Shown here piece after piece: positions 33,985 through 43,132 of a stretch of 64,000 nucleotides of DNA. The stretch comes from CAKRJP01 sp963634745 (GTDB lineage: Bacteria > Bacillota > Clostridia > Lachnospirales > Lachnospiraceae). The DNA is taken from contig CAVHCX010000006.1 of the NCBI GenBank assembly GCA_963634745.1, forward strand, positions 43,876 to 107,875, in the 5' to 3' direction. Numbering within the stretch: the stretch's first letter is position 1; each line of letters begins with the position of its first letter. The notes beneath the pieces were generated by a model. That model was given only the letters and a program-made list of their open reading frames with translations, had not been told where the DNA came from and searched no databases. The position numbers and the translations under genes are program-made.

Positions 33985-34107
33985 ATGATAGGCGTGTCTT
34001 TTGCTGTTAAGAGCTTTTTTAAAGATCATGCAAATAATTCGAAAAAAACAGAAAAATTAGAAAGAAGGAGCGTAGGAGCAGATAGTCAAAAGGAATCTTC
34101 AAGATAA
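33985..34107 (+). CDS. Possible 40-residue small protein
   Basis: A short frame starts MIGVSFAVKSFFKDHANNSK and ends QKESSR. GGAGG lies 8 nt before the ATG, and a strong terminator follows at 34138. The peptide is basic and mostly hydrophilic with a short hydrophobic start. I recognise no family. The site and terminator support a small gene, but a frame this short could arise by chance. Confidence 0.4.
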   Translation: MIGVSFAVKSFFKDHANNSKKTEKLERRSVGADSQKESSR

Positions 34108-34137
34108 TCTCGTAATTGAAAGGGCACGTGAAAATGA

Positions 34138-34174
34138 AAAAAGAGGACGGTCGTAGGTTGACTGTCCTCTTTTT
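34138..34174. terminator. Bidirectional terminator before the TSCPD gene
   Basis: AAAAAGAGGAC and GTCCTCTTTTT are paired arms, continued by GGTC/GACT, around a 7-nt loop. Confidence 0.85.
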
Positions 34175-34197
34175 GGATGGATCTTGAAATTCTTATA

Positions 34198-34449
34198 TTA
34201 TTTTCCCTGCTCCTTTAAGGCAATCTCCAAAGCCTGAGCTAACTGATCCGGGCAGGAAGTTGGTCTGAATCCGCAGGTGATTCCCTTCAAACGCTCAATG
34301 GCATCTGTGGCCTTCATTCCACGAACCAAGCTTGCAACACCCTTAGTATTACCGTTGCAGCCACCTTCAAATTCCACGCTCTTAACCACGTCTCCGTCTA
34401 ATTCTAAATGAATCATTCGAGAACAGACTCCGGATGTCTTATAATCCAT
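34198..34449 (-). CDS. TSCPD-domain small protein (TIGR03905-like)
   Basis: This 83-residue protein has four conserved cysteines: C8 in SGVCSRMI, one in GGCNGN and two in GITCGFRPTSCPDQLAQAL. It matches the free-standing TSCPD family, related to the C-terminal domain of some ribonucleotide reductases; a metal-binding role is likely. AAGGAGG lies before ATG 34449; a longer in-frame ATG at 34647 has no support. Confidence 0.85.
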   Translation of the reverse strand: MDYKTSGVCSRMIHLELDGDVVKSVEFEGGCNGNTKGVASLVRGMKATDAIERLKGITCGFRPTSCPDQLAQALEIALKEQGK

Positions 34450-34652
34450 AGTAAATTCCTCCTTATAAGAATTTTTGTAAAGCCTTCTTGCTCCTTGTCC
34501 TTGTATCATACCAAAGGCTAGGAATTCTTGCAAGTTTATGTTATTATGAAGAATACGGTAACTGTTGAAAGCGAGCCTATGGAATACGTCACTTTTGACA
34601 GGTACAGGATACGATATGATAGAAAAGCTTTTTTTGATGGGAGGCAATATAG

Positions 34653-35345
34653 ATGATAGGAATCATAGGAGCAATGGAAGCGGAAGTTGCGGCTTTGAAA
34701 AATGATATGCAGATCACAGAGACCTTGGAGCAGGCATCCATGACCTTTTGCAAGGGCCAGCTTTGCGGACAGGACGTGGTTGTTGTTAAAAGTGGAATCG
34801 GAAAGGTGAATGCCGGAATCTGCGCACAGATTTTAATTGATAAATTTGGAGTAGATACCCTCATTAATACAGGAATTGCCGGTTCCTTGGATGCAGCGAT
34901 TGATATTGGAGACTTAGTAATTTCTTCAGATGCAGTGCACCATGACATGGATGCGGTGAATTTTGGTTATCCCGTGGGACAGATTCCCCAGATGGATGCA
35001 TTTTCATTTCCGGCAAATGAGGACCTTATAAAGAAGGCCCGCATCGCCAATGCCAAGGCCAATCCGGATATTAAGACTTTTGTGGGAAGAGTGGCCAGCG
35101 GAGACCAGTTTATCGCGGACAAGGCTACTAAGAATCGGATCGTTGAAAATTTCCATCCTCTCTGTGTAGAGATGGAGGGAGCAAGTATTGCACAGGCTGC
35201 TTATTTGAACCATGTGCCATATGTTATTATCCGGGCAATCTCCGATAAGGCAGATGACAGTGCCTCCGTGGATTATCCAACATTTGAAATCCAGGCTATT
35301 GTGCATAGCGTTCGTTTAATGAAGGAATTACTGGCTTTAATGTAA
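34653..35345 (+). CDS. mtnN: 5'-methylthioadenosine/S-adenosylhomocysteine nucleosidase
   Basis: This 230-residue enzyme splits MTA and SAH, recycling products of methylation and polyamine synthesis. Visible motifs are MIGIIGAMEAEV at the start, GIAGSLDAAIDIGD, and VEMEGASIAQ and ISDKADD near the end with the catalytic aspartate. GGGAGG precedes the ATG. It lies about 50 nt before a PLP decarboxylase gene of the polyamine-enzyme type, which fits a shared role. Confidence 0.95.
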   Translation: MIGIIGAMEAEVAALKNDMQITETLEQASMTFCKGQLCGQDVVVVKSGIGKVNAGICAQILIDKFGVDTLINTGIAGSLDAAIDIGDLVISSDAVHHDMDAVNFGYPVGQIPQMDAFSFPANEDLIKKARIANAKANPDIKTFVGRVASGDQFIADKATKNRIVENFHPLCVEMEGASIAQAAYLNHVPYVIIRAISDKADDSASVDYPTFEIQAIVHSVRLMKELLALM

Positions 35346-35393
35346 GAAATATTGGCTCTAGTGGAAAAGGCTGTATTTATATAATAGGAAAAT

Positions 35394-36818
35394 ATGTCAA
35401 ATTTATATGAGAAGCTAATTGCATATAGTAAATCCGATGCCTATGGTTTTCATATGCCTGGGCACAAGCGGAATTCGGACCTTCAAAAAAGATTGGGAGA
35501 GAAGCTTCCCTTCTCTTATGATATTACGGAGATTACAGGTTTTGATGACCTGCATCATCCGAAGGGCTGTCTCTTAGAGGGAGAGAAGCTGGCGGCCGCC
35601 TTGTATGGGGCGGAGGAAAGCCATTTTTTGGTAAATGGAAGTACCGTGGGCATCCTAAGTGCCATCCTTGGAAGCACAAAAAAAGGGGACAAGATATTGG
35701 TAGGGCGTAACTGCCATAAATCAGTCTATCATGCCCTGGAGATGCATGAACTTTCTCCGGTCTATGTCTATCCTAAATATGAGGATGATGGAAGGTTGGG
35801 AGGAGAGATTTTGCCGGAAGATGTGGCAGCGGCCTTAAATGAGCACCCGGATCTTGGGGCTGCCATCTTGGTATCCCCTACCTATGAAGGGGTGGTTTCG
35901 GATATTTCTTCCATAGCAGGGATCCTTCATGAAAGACAGATCCCTTTGATAGTAGACGAAGCCCACGGGGCGCATTTTGGTTTTCATCCCTATTTTCCGG
36001 AGCGGGCCTTAAAGCAGGGGGCGGACGTGGTGATCAATAGTCTCCACAAGACCCTGCCATCCCTGACCCAGACGGCTCTAATCCACATTCAGGGGCCCTA
36101 TGTAAATAAAAAAGGTATCCGAAAATATTTGCATATGCTGCAGTCCAGTAGCCCTTCTTATGTACTGATGGCTAGTATCGATGCCTGTGTGAGTTTCCTG
36201 GCGGAAGAGGGGGAGGAGGTCTTTGGAGAATATGCAAGCCTTCTTAAAAATACCAGGGACGCCTTGAGCGGTCTTGAAAAATTGCGGCTCCTAGAGGGGA
36301 CTTGTTTTGATCCTTCCAAGCTTGTAATTTCTGTGGACCGGGCAGATATTTCCAGCCATGAGCTGACCCGAAGACTTTGGGAAGATTATCATCTGGAAAT
36401 GGAAATGACGGCGGGAAAATATGTACTTGCCATGACTGCTGTGGGGGACACGCATGAAGGAATGAAGCGATTGGTGGACGCCCTCTTTGCCATTGATCAG
36501 GGGCTGGAATTTTCCGGTCAAGATAGAGGATCATCGCGCCAGGGAAAGATGGAACTTCCTAGCCAGACAGAGATTTGCCTTAGACCCTATGAGGCAAGTG
36601 AGTTTTCCGGAATTTCCAGGGAGTGGCAGCAGGCTGTGGGATGCATTTCTCGGGAATATGCCTATTTATATCCGCCCGGATGCCCGCTTTTGGTTCCGGG
36701 AGAAAGGGTGTCACAAGAGACCGTAGATATGTTACAATGGTACAGAAGAGAAGGATTTGATATCGAAGGTTTGGAACAAGAAGGCTTCGTGACAGTCTTA
36801 GAAGACATAGAGATATAG
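35394..36818 (+). CDS. Orn/Lys/Arg decarboxylase-family protein (YaaO-like)
   Basis: This 474-residue fold-type I PLP enzyme has the cofactor lysine in NSLHKTLPSLTQTA near residue 223, and FGFHPYFP and VDEAHGAHFG upstream. The short form without the wing domain matches Bacillus YaaO and SpeA-like proteins. The substrate may be arginine, lysine or ornithine and cannot be told by eye. It starts the cluster decarboxylase, kinase, holB, ricT, methyltransferase, the same order as the yaaO-tmk-holB-yaaT-yabB region of Bacillus. Confidence 0.87.
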   Translation: MSNLYEKLIAYSKSDAYGFHMPGHKRNSDLQKRLGEKLPFSYDITEITGFDDLHHPKGCLLEGEKLAAALYGAEESHFLVNGSTVGILSAILGSTKKGDKILVGRNCHKSVYHALEMHELSPVYVYPKYEDDGRLGGEILPEDVAAALNEHPDLGAAILVSPTYEGVVSDISSIAGILHERQIPLIVDEAHGAHFGFHPYFPERALKQGADVVINSLHKTLPSLTQTALIHIQGPYVNKKGIRKYLHMLQSSSPSYVLMASIDACVSFLAEEGEEVFGEYASLLKNTRDALSGLEKLRLLEGTCFDPSKLVISVDRADISSHELTRRLWEDYHLEMEMTAGKYVLAMTAVGDTHEGMKRLVDALFAIDQGLEFSGQDRGSSRQGKMELPSQTEICLRPYEASEFSGISREWQQAVGCISREYAYLYPPGCPLLVPGERVSQETVDMLQWYRREGFDIEGLEQEGFVTVLEDIEI

Positions 36819-36835
36819 AATAGAGGAGTAAGGTC

Positions 36836-37423
36836 ATGGGAAAGATCTATTACATGATGGGGAAAAGCTCTTCTGGAAAAGACACTCTTTTTAAAATGTT
36901 AAAGGAAGCCTTTCCGGAATTTAAGGAAATTGTTTTATATACCACCAGGCCCCGAAGAGAGGGGGAGACGGATGGGAAGGAATATCATTTTGTGGCAGAT
37001 GAGATTTTGGAAGAATTTCAGAAGGCCGGGAAAATGATTGAACTAAGAGCCTACGATACCATTCATGGAATATGGAAGTATGCCACGGTGGATGATGGGC
37101 AGGTGCGTTTGAAAGAAGCGGATTACCTTTCCATTGGAACTTTGGAATCTTATGAGAAGCTTCAGGAATATTATGGAGCAGACCGGATGGTTCCCCTTTA
37201 TATAGAGGTGGAAGACGGGGAAAGGTTATTTCGGGCCCTTTCTAGGGAGCGGATGCAGGAGAAACCGAAATATGCAGAGATGTGCAGGCGGTTTCTGGCG
37301 GATACCGAAGATTTTTCCGAGGATAAGTTGTTGAAACTTGGAATTCAAAAGAAATTTATCAATGACGATAGAAATAGATGCTTGAATGAGCTGATAAGGG
37401 AGATACGTAATGGGAACATTTAA
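36836..37423 (+). CDS. Guanylate-kinase-like P-loop protein
   Basis: This 195-residue protein has a P loop, GKSSSGKDTLFKML, and the guanylate kinase signature YTTRPRREGETDGKEYHFV. It continues with a nucleoside-kinase-like helical lid. In Bacillus the matching position holds thymidylate kinase (tmk), so this is a replacement in the cluster. It may be a true guanylate kinase or a divergent paralogue. GAGGAG precedes the ATG. It overlaps holB by 14 nt. Confidence 0.82.
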   Translation: MGKIYYMMGKSSSGKDTLFKMLKEAFPEFKEIVLYTTRPRREGETDGKEYHFVADEILEEFQKAGKMIELRAYDTIHGIWKYATVDDGQVRLKEADYLSIGTLESYEKLQEYYGADRMVPLYIEVEDGERLFRALSRERMQEKPKYAEMCRRFLADTEDFSEDKLLKLGIQKKFINDDRNRCLNELIREIRNGNI

Positions 37424-38399
37424 GGATGTAATCGGACACAATGACATAATTAGGTATATACAGAATGCGGTAGAGAACGATCAGGTTTCTCATGCCTATA
37501 TTTTGAATGGACCGACAGGATCAGGAAAGAAGCTTTTAGCACAACTTTTTGCTCAGACCTTGGAATGTGAAGAGCATGGTGCGGATGCCTGCAACAAATG
37601 TCATTCTTGCATACAGGCAGAGAGTGGAAATCATCCGGATATTATTTGGGTTACCCATGAGAAGCCTACGGTGATCAGCGTAGATGAGATCCGTGCCCAG
37701 GTGAATGCGACGGTAGATATTAAGCCTTATCAGGGCCCCTACAAAATTTATATCATCAATGATGCAAATCTTATGAATGTTCAGGCCCAGAATGCGCTCT
37801 TAAAGACCATCGAGGAGCCGCCAAAGTATGTGGTGATTATGCTCCTTACAGATAATGCAGAGACATTTTTGCCGACCATCACTTCCAGATGCGTTATGCT
37901 AAAGCTTCGCTATATTAAGGATAAGCTTATTAGCAAGTACCTGATGGAGAAGCTTCAGATCCCGGATTACAAGGCAGAGGTTTGCACTGCATTTGCCCAG
38001 GGAAATCTTGGACGGGCCATTATGCTGGCAGAATCTGAACATTTCAATGAGATCAGAGAGGCTGCCATTAAGCTGCTTACAAATATTCATGATATGGAGA
38101 TCAGTGAGATTTCTAAGGAAGTGAAGCAGATTACAGACTATAAACTGGAAATCAGCGATTATTTGGATGTCATTATGATCTGGTACCGAGACATTCTTAT
38201 GTACAAGGCAACCAGAGAGGTGGACCGGGTCGTATTTAAGGATCAGATTTCTTCGATTAAGGAGGAGGCGAGAAAAACCTCCTACGAGGGAATTGAATCC
38301 ATTTTAAAGGCCCTGGAGAATGCAAAGTCCAGATTGGCAGCCAATGTTAATTTTGAATTGACTATGGAATTATTATTCTTGACCATTAAGGAGAATTAA
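37410..38399 (+). CDS. holB: DNA polymerase III subunit delta'
   Basis: This 329-residue clamp-loader subunit has a P-loop-like GPTGSGKKLLAQLFA, a cysteine cluster CNKCHSC near residue 68, IINDANLMNVQAQNALLKTIEEPP and the SRC motif ITSRCVML. It shares the AAA fold with DnaX, encoded at 56.0 kb. GGGAG is 8 nt before the ATG, inside the upstream kinase gene. Confidence 0.93.
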   Translation: MGTFKDVIGHNDIIRYIQNAVENDQVSHAYILNGPTGSGKKLLAQLFAQTLECEEHGADACNKCHSCIQAESGNHPDIIWVTHEKPTVISVDEIRAQVNATVDIKPYQGPYKIYIINDANLMNVQAQNALLKTIEEPPKYVVIMLLTDNAETFLPTITSRCVMLKLRYIKDKLISKYLMEKLQIPDYKAEVCTAFAQGNLGRAIMLAESEHFNEIREAAIKLLTNIHDMEISEISKEVKQITDYKLEISDYLDVIMIWYRDILMYKATREVDRVVFKDQISSIKEEARKTSYEGIESILKALENAKSRLAANVNFELTMELLFLTIKEN

Positions 38400-38439
38400 G
38401 AAAGGATTTTTCCTTTTTCGTTTGGAGGAATTTATATAT

Positions 38440-39351
38440 ATGACAAAAGTAATAGGTGTGAGATTTCGTACCGCCGGTAAGGTCTATTTTTTCTCTCCGG
38501 GGAAATATGAGATAAAGACCGGAGATAAAGTGATTGTAGAGACCGCCAGAGGGGTGGAATTTGGGTCCGTAGTAACGGGGATCCGAGAGGTGGAGGATGA
38601 GAAGATCACCCAGACCCTTAAAACCGTTATGCGGATTGCCACAGAGGATGATATCCGCAAGGAAGAGAAGAATCGGGAGAAGGAAAAGGAAGCCTTTGAA
38701 ATCTGCAAAGACAAGATCCGCAAGCATGGTCTTGATATGAAACTGATCGATGCAGAATATACCTTTGACAACAATAAAGTATTATTTTATTTTACCGCAG
38801 ATGGCCGTATTGATTTTCGTGAATTGGTAAAGGACCTGGCCAGTGTCTTCCGCACAAGAATTGAGCTTCGACAGATTGGAGTCCGAGATGAGACCAAAAT
38901 CCGAGGGGGCATTGGAATCTGTGGAAGACCCTTGTGCTGCCATACCTATCTTACCGAGTTTGCCCCGGTATCTATCAAGATGGCCAAGGAGCAGAACCTG
39001 TCTTTGAATCCTTCAAAGATTTCCGGCGTATGCGGAAGACTCATGTGTTGCCTGAATAATGAGGAAGAAACCTACGAAGAGTTAAATAAGTCCCTGCCTT
39101 CCAACGGAGACCATGTGACGACTCCGGAAGGATTGAAGGGAGACGTACAGGCAGTAAATGTGCTTCGTCAATTAGTGCGGGTTGTGGTAACCTTGGATAA
39201 CGAGGAGAAGGAAGTTAGGGAGTATCCGGCTTCCGAGCTTAAATTTAAACCAAGACGAAGAAAGGGCGCGAAGGTTTCGAAGGAAGAACTGGAAGAGCTG
39301 GGAGCCTTGGAGGAAAAGAAGGGAAGCAAGTCCAAGTTAAATGACGACTAA
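38440..39351 (+). CDS. ricT: PSP1-domain protein RicT (YaaT)
   Basis: This 303-residue protein matches YaaT/RicT. In Bacillus it forms a complex with RicA and RicF that affects RNase Y activity and phosphorelay. The PSP1 core includes GIRFRTAGKVYFF at the start and the cysteine motif GICGRPLCCHTYL ... VCGRLMCCLNNEEETY, which can hold iron-sulfur clusters. The ATG at 38440 has GGAGG 11 nt upstream; an in-frame ATG at 38422 overlaps it. The neighbours holB and the methyltransferase match the Bacillus order. Confidence 0.93.
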   Translation: MTKVIGVRFRTAGKVYFFSPGKYEIKTGDKVIVETARGVEFGSVVTGIREVEDEKITQTLKTVMRIATEDDIRKEEKNREKEKEAFEICKDKIRKHGLDMKLIDAEYTFDNNKVLFYFTADGRIDFRELVKDLASVFRTRIELRQIGVRDETKIRGGIGICGRPLCCHTYLTEFAPVSIKMAKEQNLSLNPSKISGVCGRLMCCLNNEEETYEELNKSLPSNGDHVTTPEGLKGDVQAVNVLRQLVRVVVTLDNEEKEVREYPASELKFKPRRRKGAKVSKEELEELGALEEKKGSKSKLNDD

Positions 39352-39405
39352 GGGCTGGATTTTTTCAGTGATCAGATTCCCTTGATCTTGGAATGAGGAT
39401 TGTTT

Positions 39406-40140
39406 ATGGAGATTGAAGTGAAAGCAAATGAACGCTTGGATGATTTGCAGATCAAGGGATATCAGATTATCCAAAGTCCCTCCAGGTTTTGTTTTGGTAT
39501 GGATGCAGTCTTGCTTTCCGGCTTTGCTCAGGTAAAGCCCGGAGAAAAGGCGCTGGATCTTGGGACCGGCACGGGAGTGCTGCCCATTTTATTGGAAGCA
39601 AAATATCCCGGAGATCATTATACGGGTCTGGAGATTCAAGCAGAAAGCGCCGACATGGCCAGAAGAAGTGTAGCCTTTAATCATCTGGAAGAAAAGATTG
39701 ATATTGTAGAAGGTGACATTAAGGAGGCGTCGAAGATCTTCGGAAGTGGCTCTATGGATGTGATTACTACAAATCCACCTTACATGATCGCGGACCACGG
39801 CCTTAAGAATGATAATGAGGCCATGTATATTGCAAGACATGAGGCTTTGTGTAGCCTGGATGATATTCTAAGGGAGAGTTCTAAAATGTTAAGATCAAAG
39901 GGGCGCTTTTATATGGTCCATCGGCCCTTCAGGCTTCCGGAGATCTTAAGAAAGATGTGGGAATATAAGCTGGAACCCAAGCGGATGCGGCTGGTACATC
40001 CTTTTGCAGATAAGGAGCCCAATATGGTTCTAATTGAGGGTGCGAAGGATGGAAGACCTCGGATGAAGGTGGAGCGGCCCTTGATTATTTATAAAAGGCC
40101 GGGAGAATATACAGAAGATGTTCTGAGCATTTATAATTGA
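39406..40140 (+). CDS. tRNA1(Val) adenine-N6 methyltransferase-like protein (TrmN6/YabB)
   Basis: This 244-residue SAM-dependent methyltransferase has motif I LDLGTGTGVLPILL and the N6-adenine motif TNPPYM. The first 30 residues (LDDLQIKGYQIIQSP) and the RMRLVHPFADKEPNMVLIEGAKDG end match YabB/TrmN6. ATG 39406 follows GAGG by 7 nt; TTG 39400 is an alternative. It ends the holB cluster before a terminator. Confidence 0.9.
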   Translation: MEIEVKANERLDDLQIKGYQIIQSPSRFCFGMDAVLLSGFAQVKPGEKALDLGTGTGVLPILLEAKYPGDHYTGLEIQAESADMARRSVAFNHLEEKIDIVEGDIKEASKIFGSGSMDVITTNPPYMIADHGLKNDNEAMYIARHEALCSLDDILRESSKMLRSKGRFYMVHRPFRLPEILRKMWEYKLEPKRMRLVHPFADKEPNMVLIEGAKDGRPRMKVERPLIIYKRPGEYTEDVLSIYN

Positions 40141-40151
40141 TATCGAAAAAT

Positions 40152-40190
40152 AAAAAGGAACTGGGACTTAAAAAAGCCCGGTTCCTTTTA
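40152..40190. terminator. Bidirectional terminator after the trmN-like gene
   Basis: AAAAGGAACTGGG and CCCGGTTCCTTTT enclose an A-rich loop between convergent genes. Confidence 0.85.
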
Positions 40191-40205
40191 TATTATTAGT
40201 TTAGC

Positions 40206-41033
40206 CTATTTATTTTCAGAAGGTTTTTTGAGGTAAAGGTACCAGTAAATGCAGCCTACAAAAAGCCCGCCAACGATATTTCCAAGTGTGACAGGGATCA
40301 TATTGTCCACAAGGAATCCTTTTAGGCTAAGACTGTTTAAATTTACGCCGGCAGCTTTGGCAGCTTCCATGTAGACGGGATTAGTTTTTGCCAGTAATCC
40401 GGCGCTGATATAATACATATTAGCTACGCAGTGTTCGAAGCCGCAGATGACGAAAATCAAGATTGGGAAGAATAAACCGATGATCTTGTTGGCAACATCC
40501 TTGGCCGCAAAGGAGATCCATACTGCAATGCATACCAGGAAGTTACACATAATTCCGCGGATAAAAGCGTCGCTGAAACTTAAGGAACATTTTGTGGCAG
40601 CAGTGGAGATAATAGAAACTGCCAGGCCATTATCGAACATTCCCACTTGATGGGAAAATACAATGGCGGATGCCACCAGAAGACTTCCGATAAAATTACC
40701 TATATATACAAATGCCCAATTTTTAAAAACCCCGCTAAGTTTAATTTCCTTTTCTAACAAAGGGATCACCAGTAGTGCATTTCCGGTAAAGAGTTCGCTT
40801 CCGGCTAAGAGTACCATGGTGAGACCGCCCGGGAAAATGCAGGCGCCTAAAAATTTACCAAAAGAAGCTTCGGATAAAGATACAGCCACTGCAGTGGATG
40901 AGACGCCGCCTAAGGCCACAAAGGCACCGGCCATAAGGCCCAGTACGATAAGTTTTACAATAGGGATATTAACTTTTCCTTTGCCGATGGCTACGTAATT
41001 TCTTGCCACCTCGGCAGGGGTGAATAAATTCAT
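40206..41033 (-). CDS. Formate/nitrite transporter family channel
   Basis: This 275-residue membrane protein has about six hydrophobic segments and FNT features (MNLFTPAEVARNYVAIGKGK at the start, the GGLTMVLLAGSELFTGNALL loop, and GFEHCVANMYYI). FNT channels carry formate, nitrite or hydrosulfide. In a fermenting anaerobe formate is likely, but no formate lyase gene is in the window. ATG 41033 has AGGAGG upstream; an in-frame ATG at 41090 is earlier and unsupported. A TATAAT lies about 40 nt upstream on the minus strand. Confidence 0.92.
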   Translation of the reverse strand: MNLFTPAEVARNYVAIGKGKVNIPIVKLIVLGLMAGAFVALGGVSSTAVAVSLSEASFGKFLGACIFPGGLTMVLLAGSELFTGNALLVIPLLEKEIKLSGVFKNWAFVYIGNFIGSLLVASAIVFSHQVGMFDNGLAVSIISTAATKCSLSFSDAFIRGIMCNFLVCIAVWISFAAKDVANKIIGLFFPILIFVICGFEHCVANMYYISAGLLAKTNPVYMEAAKAAGVNLNSLSLKGFLVDNMIPVTLGNIVGGLFVGCIYWYLYLKKPSENK

Positions 41034-41170
41034 GAGTAAGGTCCTCCTGTTTTCTTTTTGACAAGGCATATTATACATGCTTTCTATCAAAAGTATGCCA
41101 AAAATTTATCAAAATCATGGATGTATGAAAAATAATACAAGTAGCCGATGAGGCACATTTGTATAGAACG

Positions 41171-41179
41171 TGTTATAAT
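41171..41179 (+). promoter_or_regulatory. Extended -10 promoter of the OTCase gene
   Basis: TGTTATAAT is a perfect extended -10, 33 nt before the ATG. The -35 (AGGCAC) is poor. Confidence 0.6.
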
Positions 41180-41212
41180 AAAGTGAAAAAATAACGCAAA
41201 AGGAGAATCGTT

Positions 41213-42205
41213 ATGCCAGTAAATGTAAGAGGAAGACATTTTTTAAAATTATTAGATTATACACCGGAAGAAATCCGTTACCTTTTAGACCTTGCAAAAG
41301 AATTTAAGAATATGAAGAGAAACGGAACGCCTCATAAGTATCTTGAGGGAAAGAATATTGTGCTTTTGTTTGAAAAAACATCTACCCGTACCCGCTGCTC
41401 CTTTGAGGTGGCAGGACATGATTTGGGACTGGGCGTGACTTATCTGGATCCGGGAAGCTCTCAGATGGGCAAGAAGGAGAGTATCGCAGATACTGCAAGA
41501 GTTCTTGGCAGAATGTATGATGGTATCGAATACCGCGGATTTAGCCAGGAGCTGGTACAGACCCTGGCAGATTATGCGGGAGTGCCTGTATGGAATGGCC
41601 TGACAGATGAGTTCCATCCAACTCAGATGCTGGCAGACCTTTTGACCATGGAAGAGAAGTTTGGATACCTTAAGGGACTTCATTTCACCTATATGGGAGA
41701 TGCCCGCAATAATATGGGAAATTCTCTTATGGTAGCCTGCGCTAAGATGGGAATCCATTTCACAGCCTGTGCGCCAAAGGAACTCTTCCCGGCAGATGAT
41801 CTGGTGGCAACCTGCAAGGCCATTGCGGCAGAACATGGAAGCACCATTACTTTGACAGAGGACGTTGAAGAAGGAACTAAGGGAGCCAATGTTATCTATA
41901 CCGATATTTGGGTATCTATGGGAGAGCCGGATGAGGTATGGGAGACCCGTATTAAGCTTCTGACTCCTTATCAGGTAAATAAGAAAGTAATGGAAAATGC
42001 GGATAAGGATGCAATTTTCATGCACTGTCTTCCATCCTTCCACGATACAAAAACCACTATTGGAGCGCAGATTGCCGAGAAATTTGGCATTGAAGAGATG
42101 GAAGTAACCGATGAGGTCTTTGAGTCTGCCCAGTCTGTGGTATTTGATGAGGCAGAAAATCGTATGCATACTATTAAGGCAGTGATCTATGGAACTTTGT
42201 GTTAA
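41213..42205 (+). CDS. argF: Ornithine carbamoyltransferase
   Basis: This 330-residue enzyme joins ornithine and carbamoyl phosphate to citrulline. Carbamoyl-phosphate motif STRTRCSFEVA and ornithine/catalytic motifs FHPTQMLAD and HCLPSFHD are present. The last is typical of ornithine rather than putrescine carbamoyltransferases. Whether it serves arginine synthesis (argF) or catabolism (arcB) is not shown, as no other arginine gene is nearby. AAAAGGAGA precedes the ATG, and it overlaps rsmI by 17 nt. Confidence 0.93.
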   Translation: MPVNVRGRHFLKLLDYTPEEIRYLLDLAKEFKNMKRNGTPHKYLEGKNIVLLFEKTSTRTRCSFEVAGHDLGLGVTYLDPGSSQMGKKESIADTARVLGRMYDGIEYRGFSQELVQTLADYAGVPVWNGLTDEFHPTQMLADLLTMEEKFGYLKGLHFTYMGDARNNMGNSLMVACAKMGIHFTACAPKELFPADDLVATCKAIAAEHGSTITLTEDVEEGTKGANVIYTDIWVSMGEPDEVWETRIKLLTPYQVNKKVMENADKDAIFMHCLPSFHDTKTTIGAQIAEKFGIEEMEVTDEVFESAQSVVFDEAENRMHTIKAVIYGTLC

Positions 42206-43043
42206 GAAATCCGGGACTTTATATTTATGTGCGACTCCTATTGGAAATCTGGAGGATATGACCTTTCGGGCGGTCCGGATATTGAAGGAAGTGGATCTTA
42301 TAGCAGCGGAGGATACGAGAAACAGTATCAAGCTTTTGAACCATTTTGAGATCAAGACGCCCATGACCAGCTACCATGAGTATAACAAGATAGAAAAAGG
42401 CCGCAAATTGGTGGACAAGCTTTTGGAGGGGCTAAATATTGCCCTAATCACCGATGCGGGAACTCCGGGAATTTCTGATCCGGGAGAAGAGCTGGTGAAA
42501 ATGTGCCACGAGGCGGGAGTTACCGTAACGGCGCTTCCCGGAGCAGCGGCCTGTATCACGGCCTTGACAATTTCCGGTTTGAGCACCAGAAGATTTGCCT
42601 TTGAGGCCTTCCTCCCTACGGACAAGAAGGAGCGAGCAGCGGTTCTTGAGGAAATGAAAAACGAGACAAGAACCCTTGTAATGTACGAGGCACCCCACCG
42701 ATTGGTTCGGACCCTGGATCTTCTTTTGGAAAGTCTTGGTGACAGAAGGGTTACCATTTGCAGAGAGCTTACAAAAAAACATGAGACCCTCTTTAAGACT
42801 ACATTTTCAGAGGCCTTAGAGCGTTATAAGGAGGAGCCGCCCAAGGGTGAGTGTGTCCTTGTGATTGAGGGCCGAAGCCGTAAGGAATTAGAAGAAGAAG
42901 CGATCGCCAAATGGGAAGATCTTAGCATAGAGGAACATATGGACCACTATTTATCCCAGGGAATGGATAAAAAGGCTGCTATGAAGCAGGTGGCTAAGGA
43001 TAGAGGGGTAGGGAAGCGAGAAATTTATCAGGCTCTCTTGTAG
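42189..43043 (+). CDS. rsmI: 16S rRNA (cytidine-1402-2'-O)-methyltransferase RsmI
   Basis: This 284-residue tetrapyrrole-methylase-fold enzyme has LYLCATPIGNLEDMTFRAV, AAEDTRNSIKLLNHF and ALITDAGTPGISDPG motifs typical of RsmI (YraL/YabC). It modifies C1402 in the ribosomal P site. The start overlaps the OTCase gene and has only a weak ribosome binding site, so translation may be coupled. In Bacillus the gene also lies near the holB-yaaT-yabB cluster, so position agrees. Confidence 0.93.
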   Translation: MELCVKKSGTLYLCATPIGNLEDMTFRAVRILKEVDLIAAEDTRNSIKLLNHFEIKTPMTSYHEYNKIEKGRKLVDKLLEGLNIALITDAGTPGISDPGEELVKMCHEAGVTVTALPGAAACITALTISGLSTRRFAFEAFLPTDKKERAAVLEEMKNETRTLVMYEAPHRLVRTLDLLLESLGDRRVTICRELTKKHETLFKTTFSEALERYKEEPPKGECVLVIEGRSRKELEEEAIAKWEDLSIEEHMDHYLSQGMDKKAAMKQVAKDRGVGKREIYQALL

Positions 43044-43132
43044 AGGGCTTGGGTGAAGGAAACTGTTATTGGGCGCTTTTTTAAAACGTTGGATGAAGAA
43101 AGTTGGCAAGTGACTTAGCGAGGTGGGAAGAT

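Noticed and set aside
41285..42364. Long frame antisense to the ornithine carbamoyltransferase gene
   Set aside because: The plus strand encodes a complete, motif-bearing enzyme; the antisense product matches nothing and lacks a ribosome binding site.
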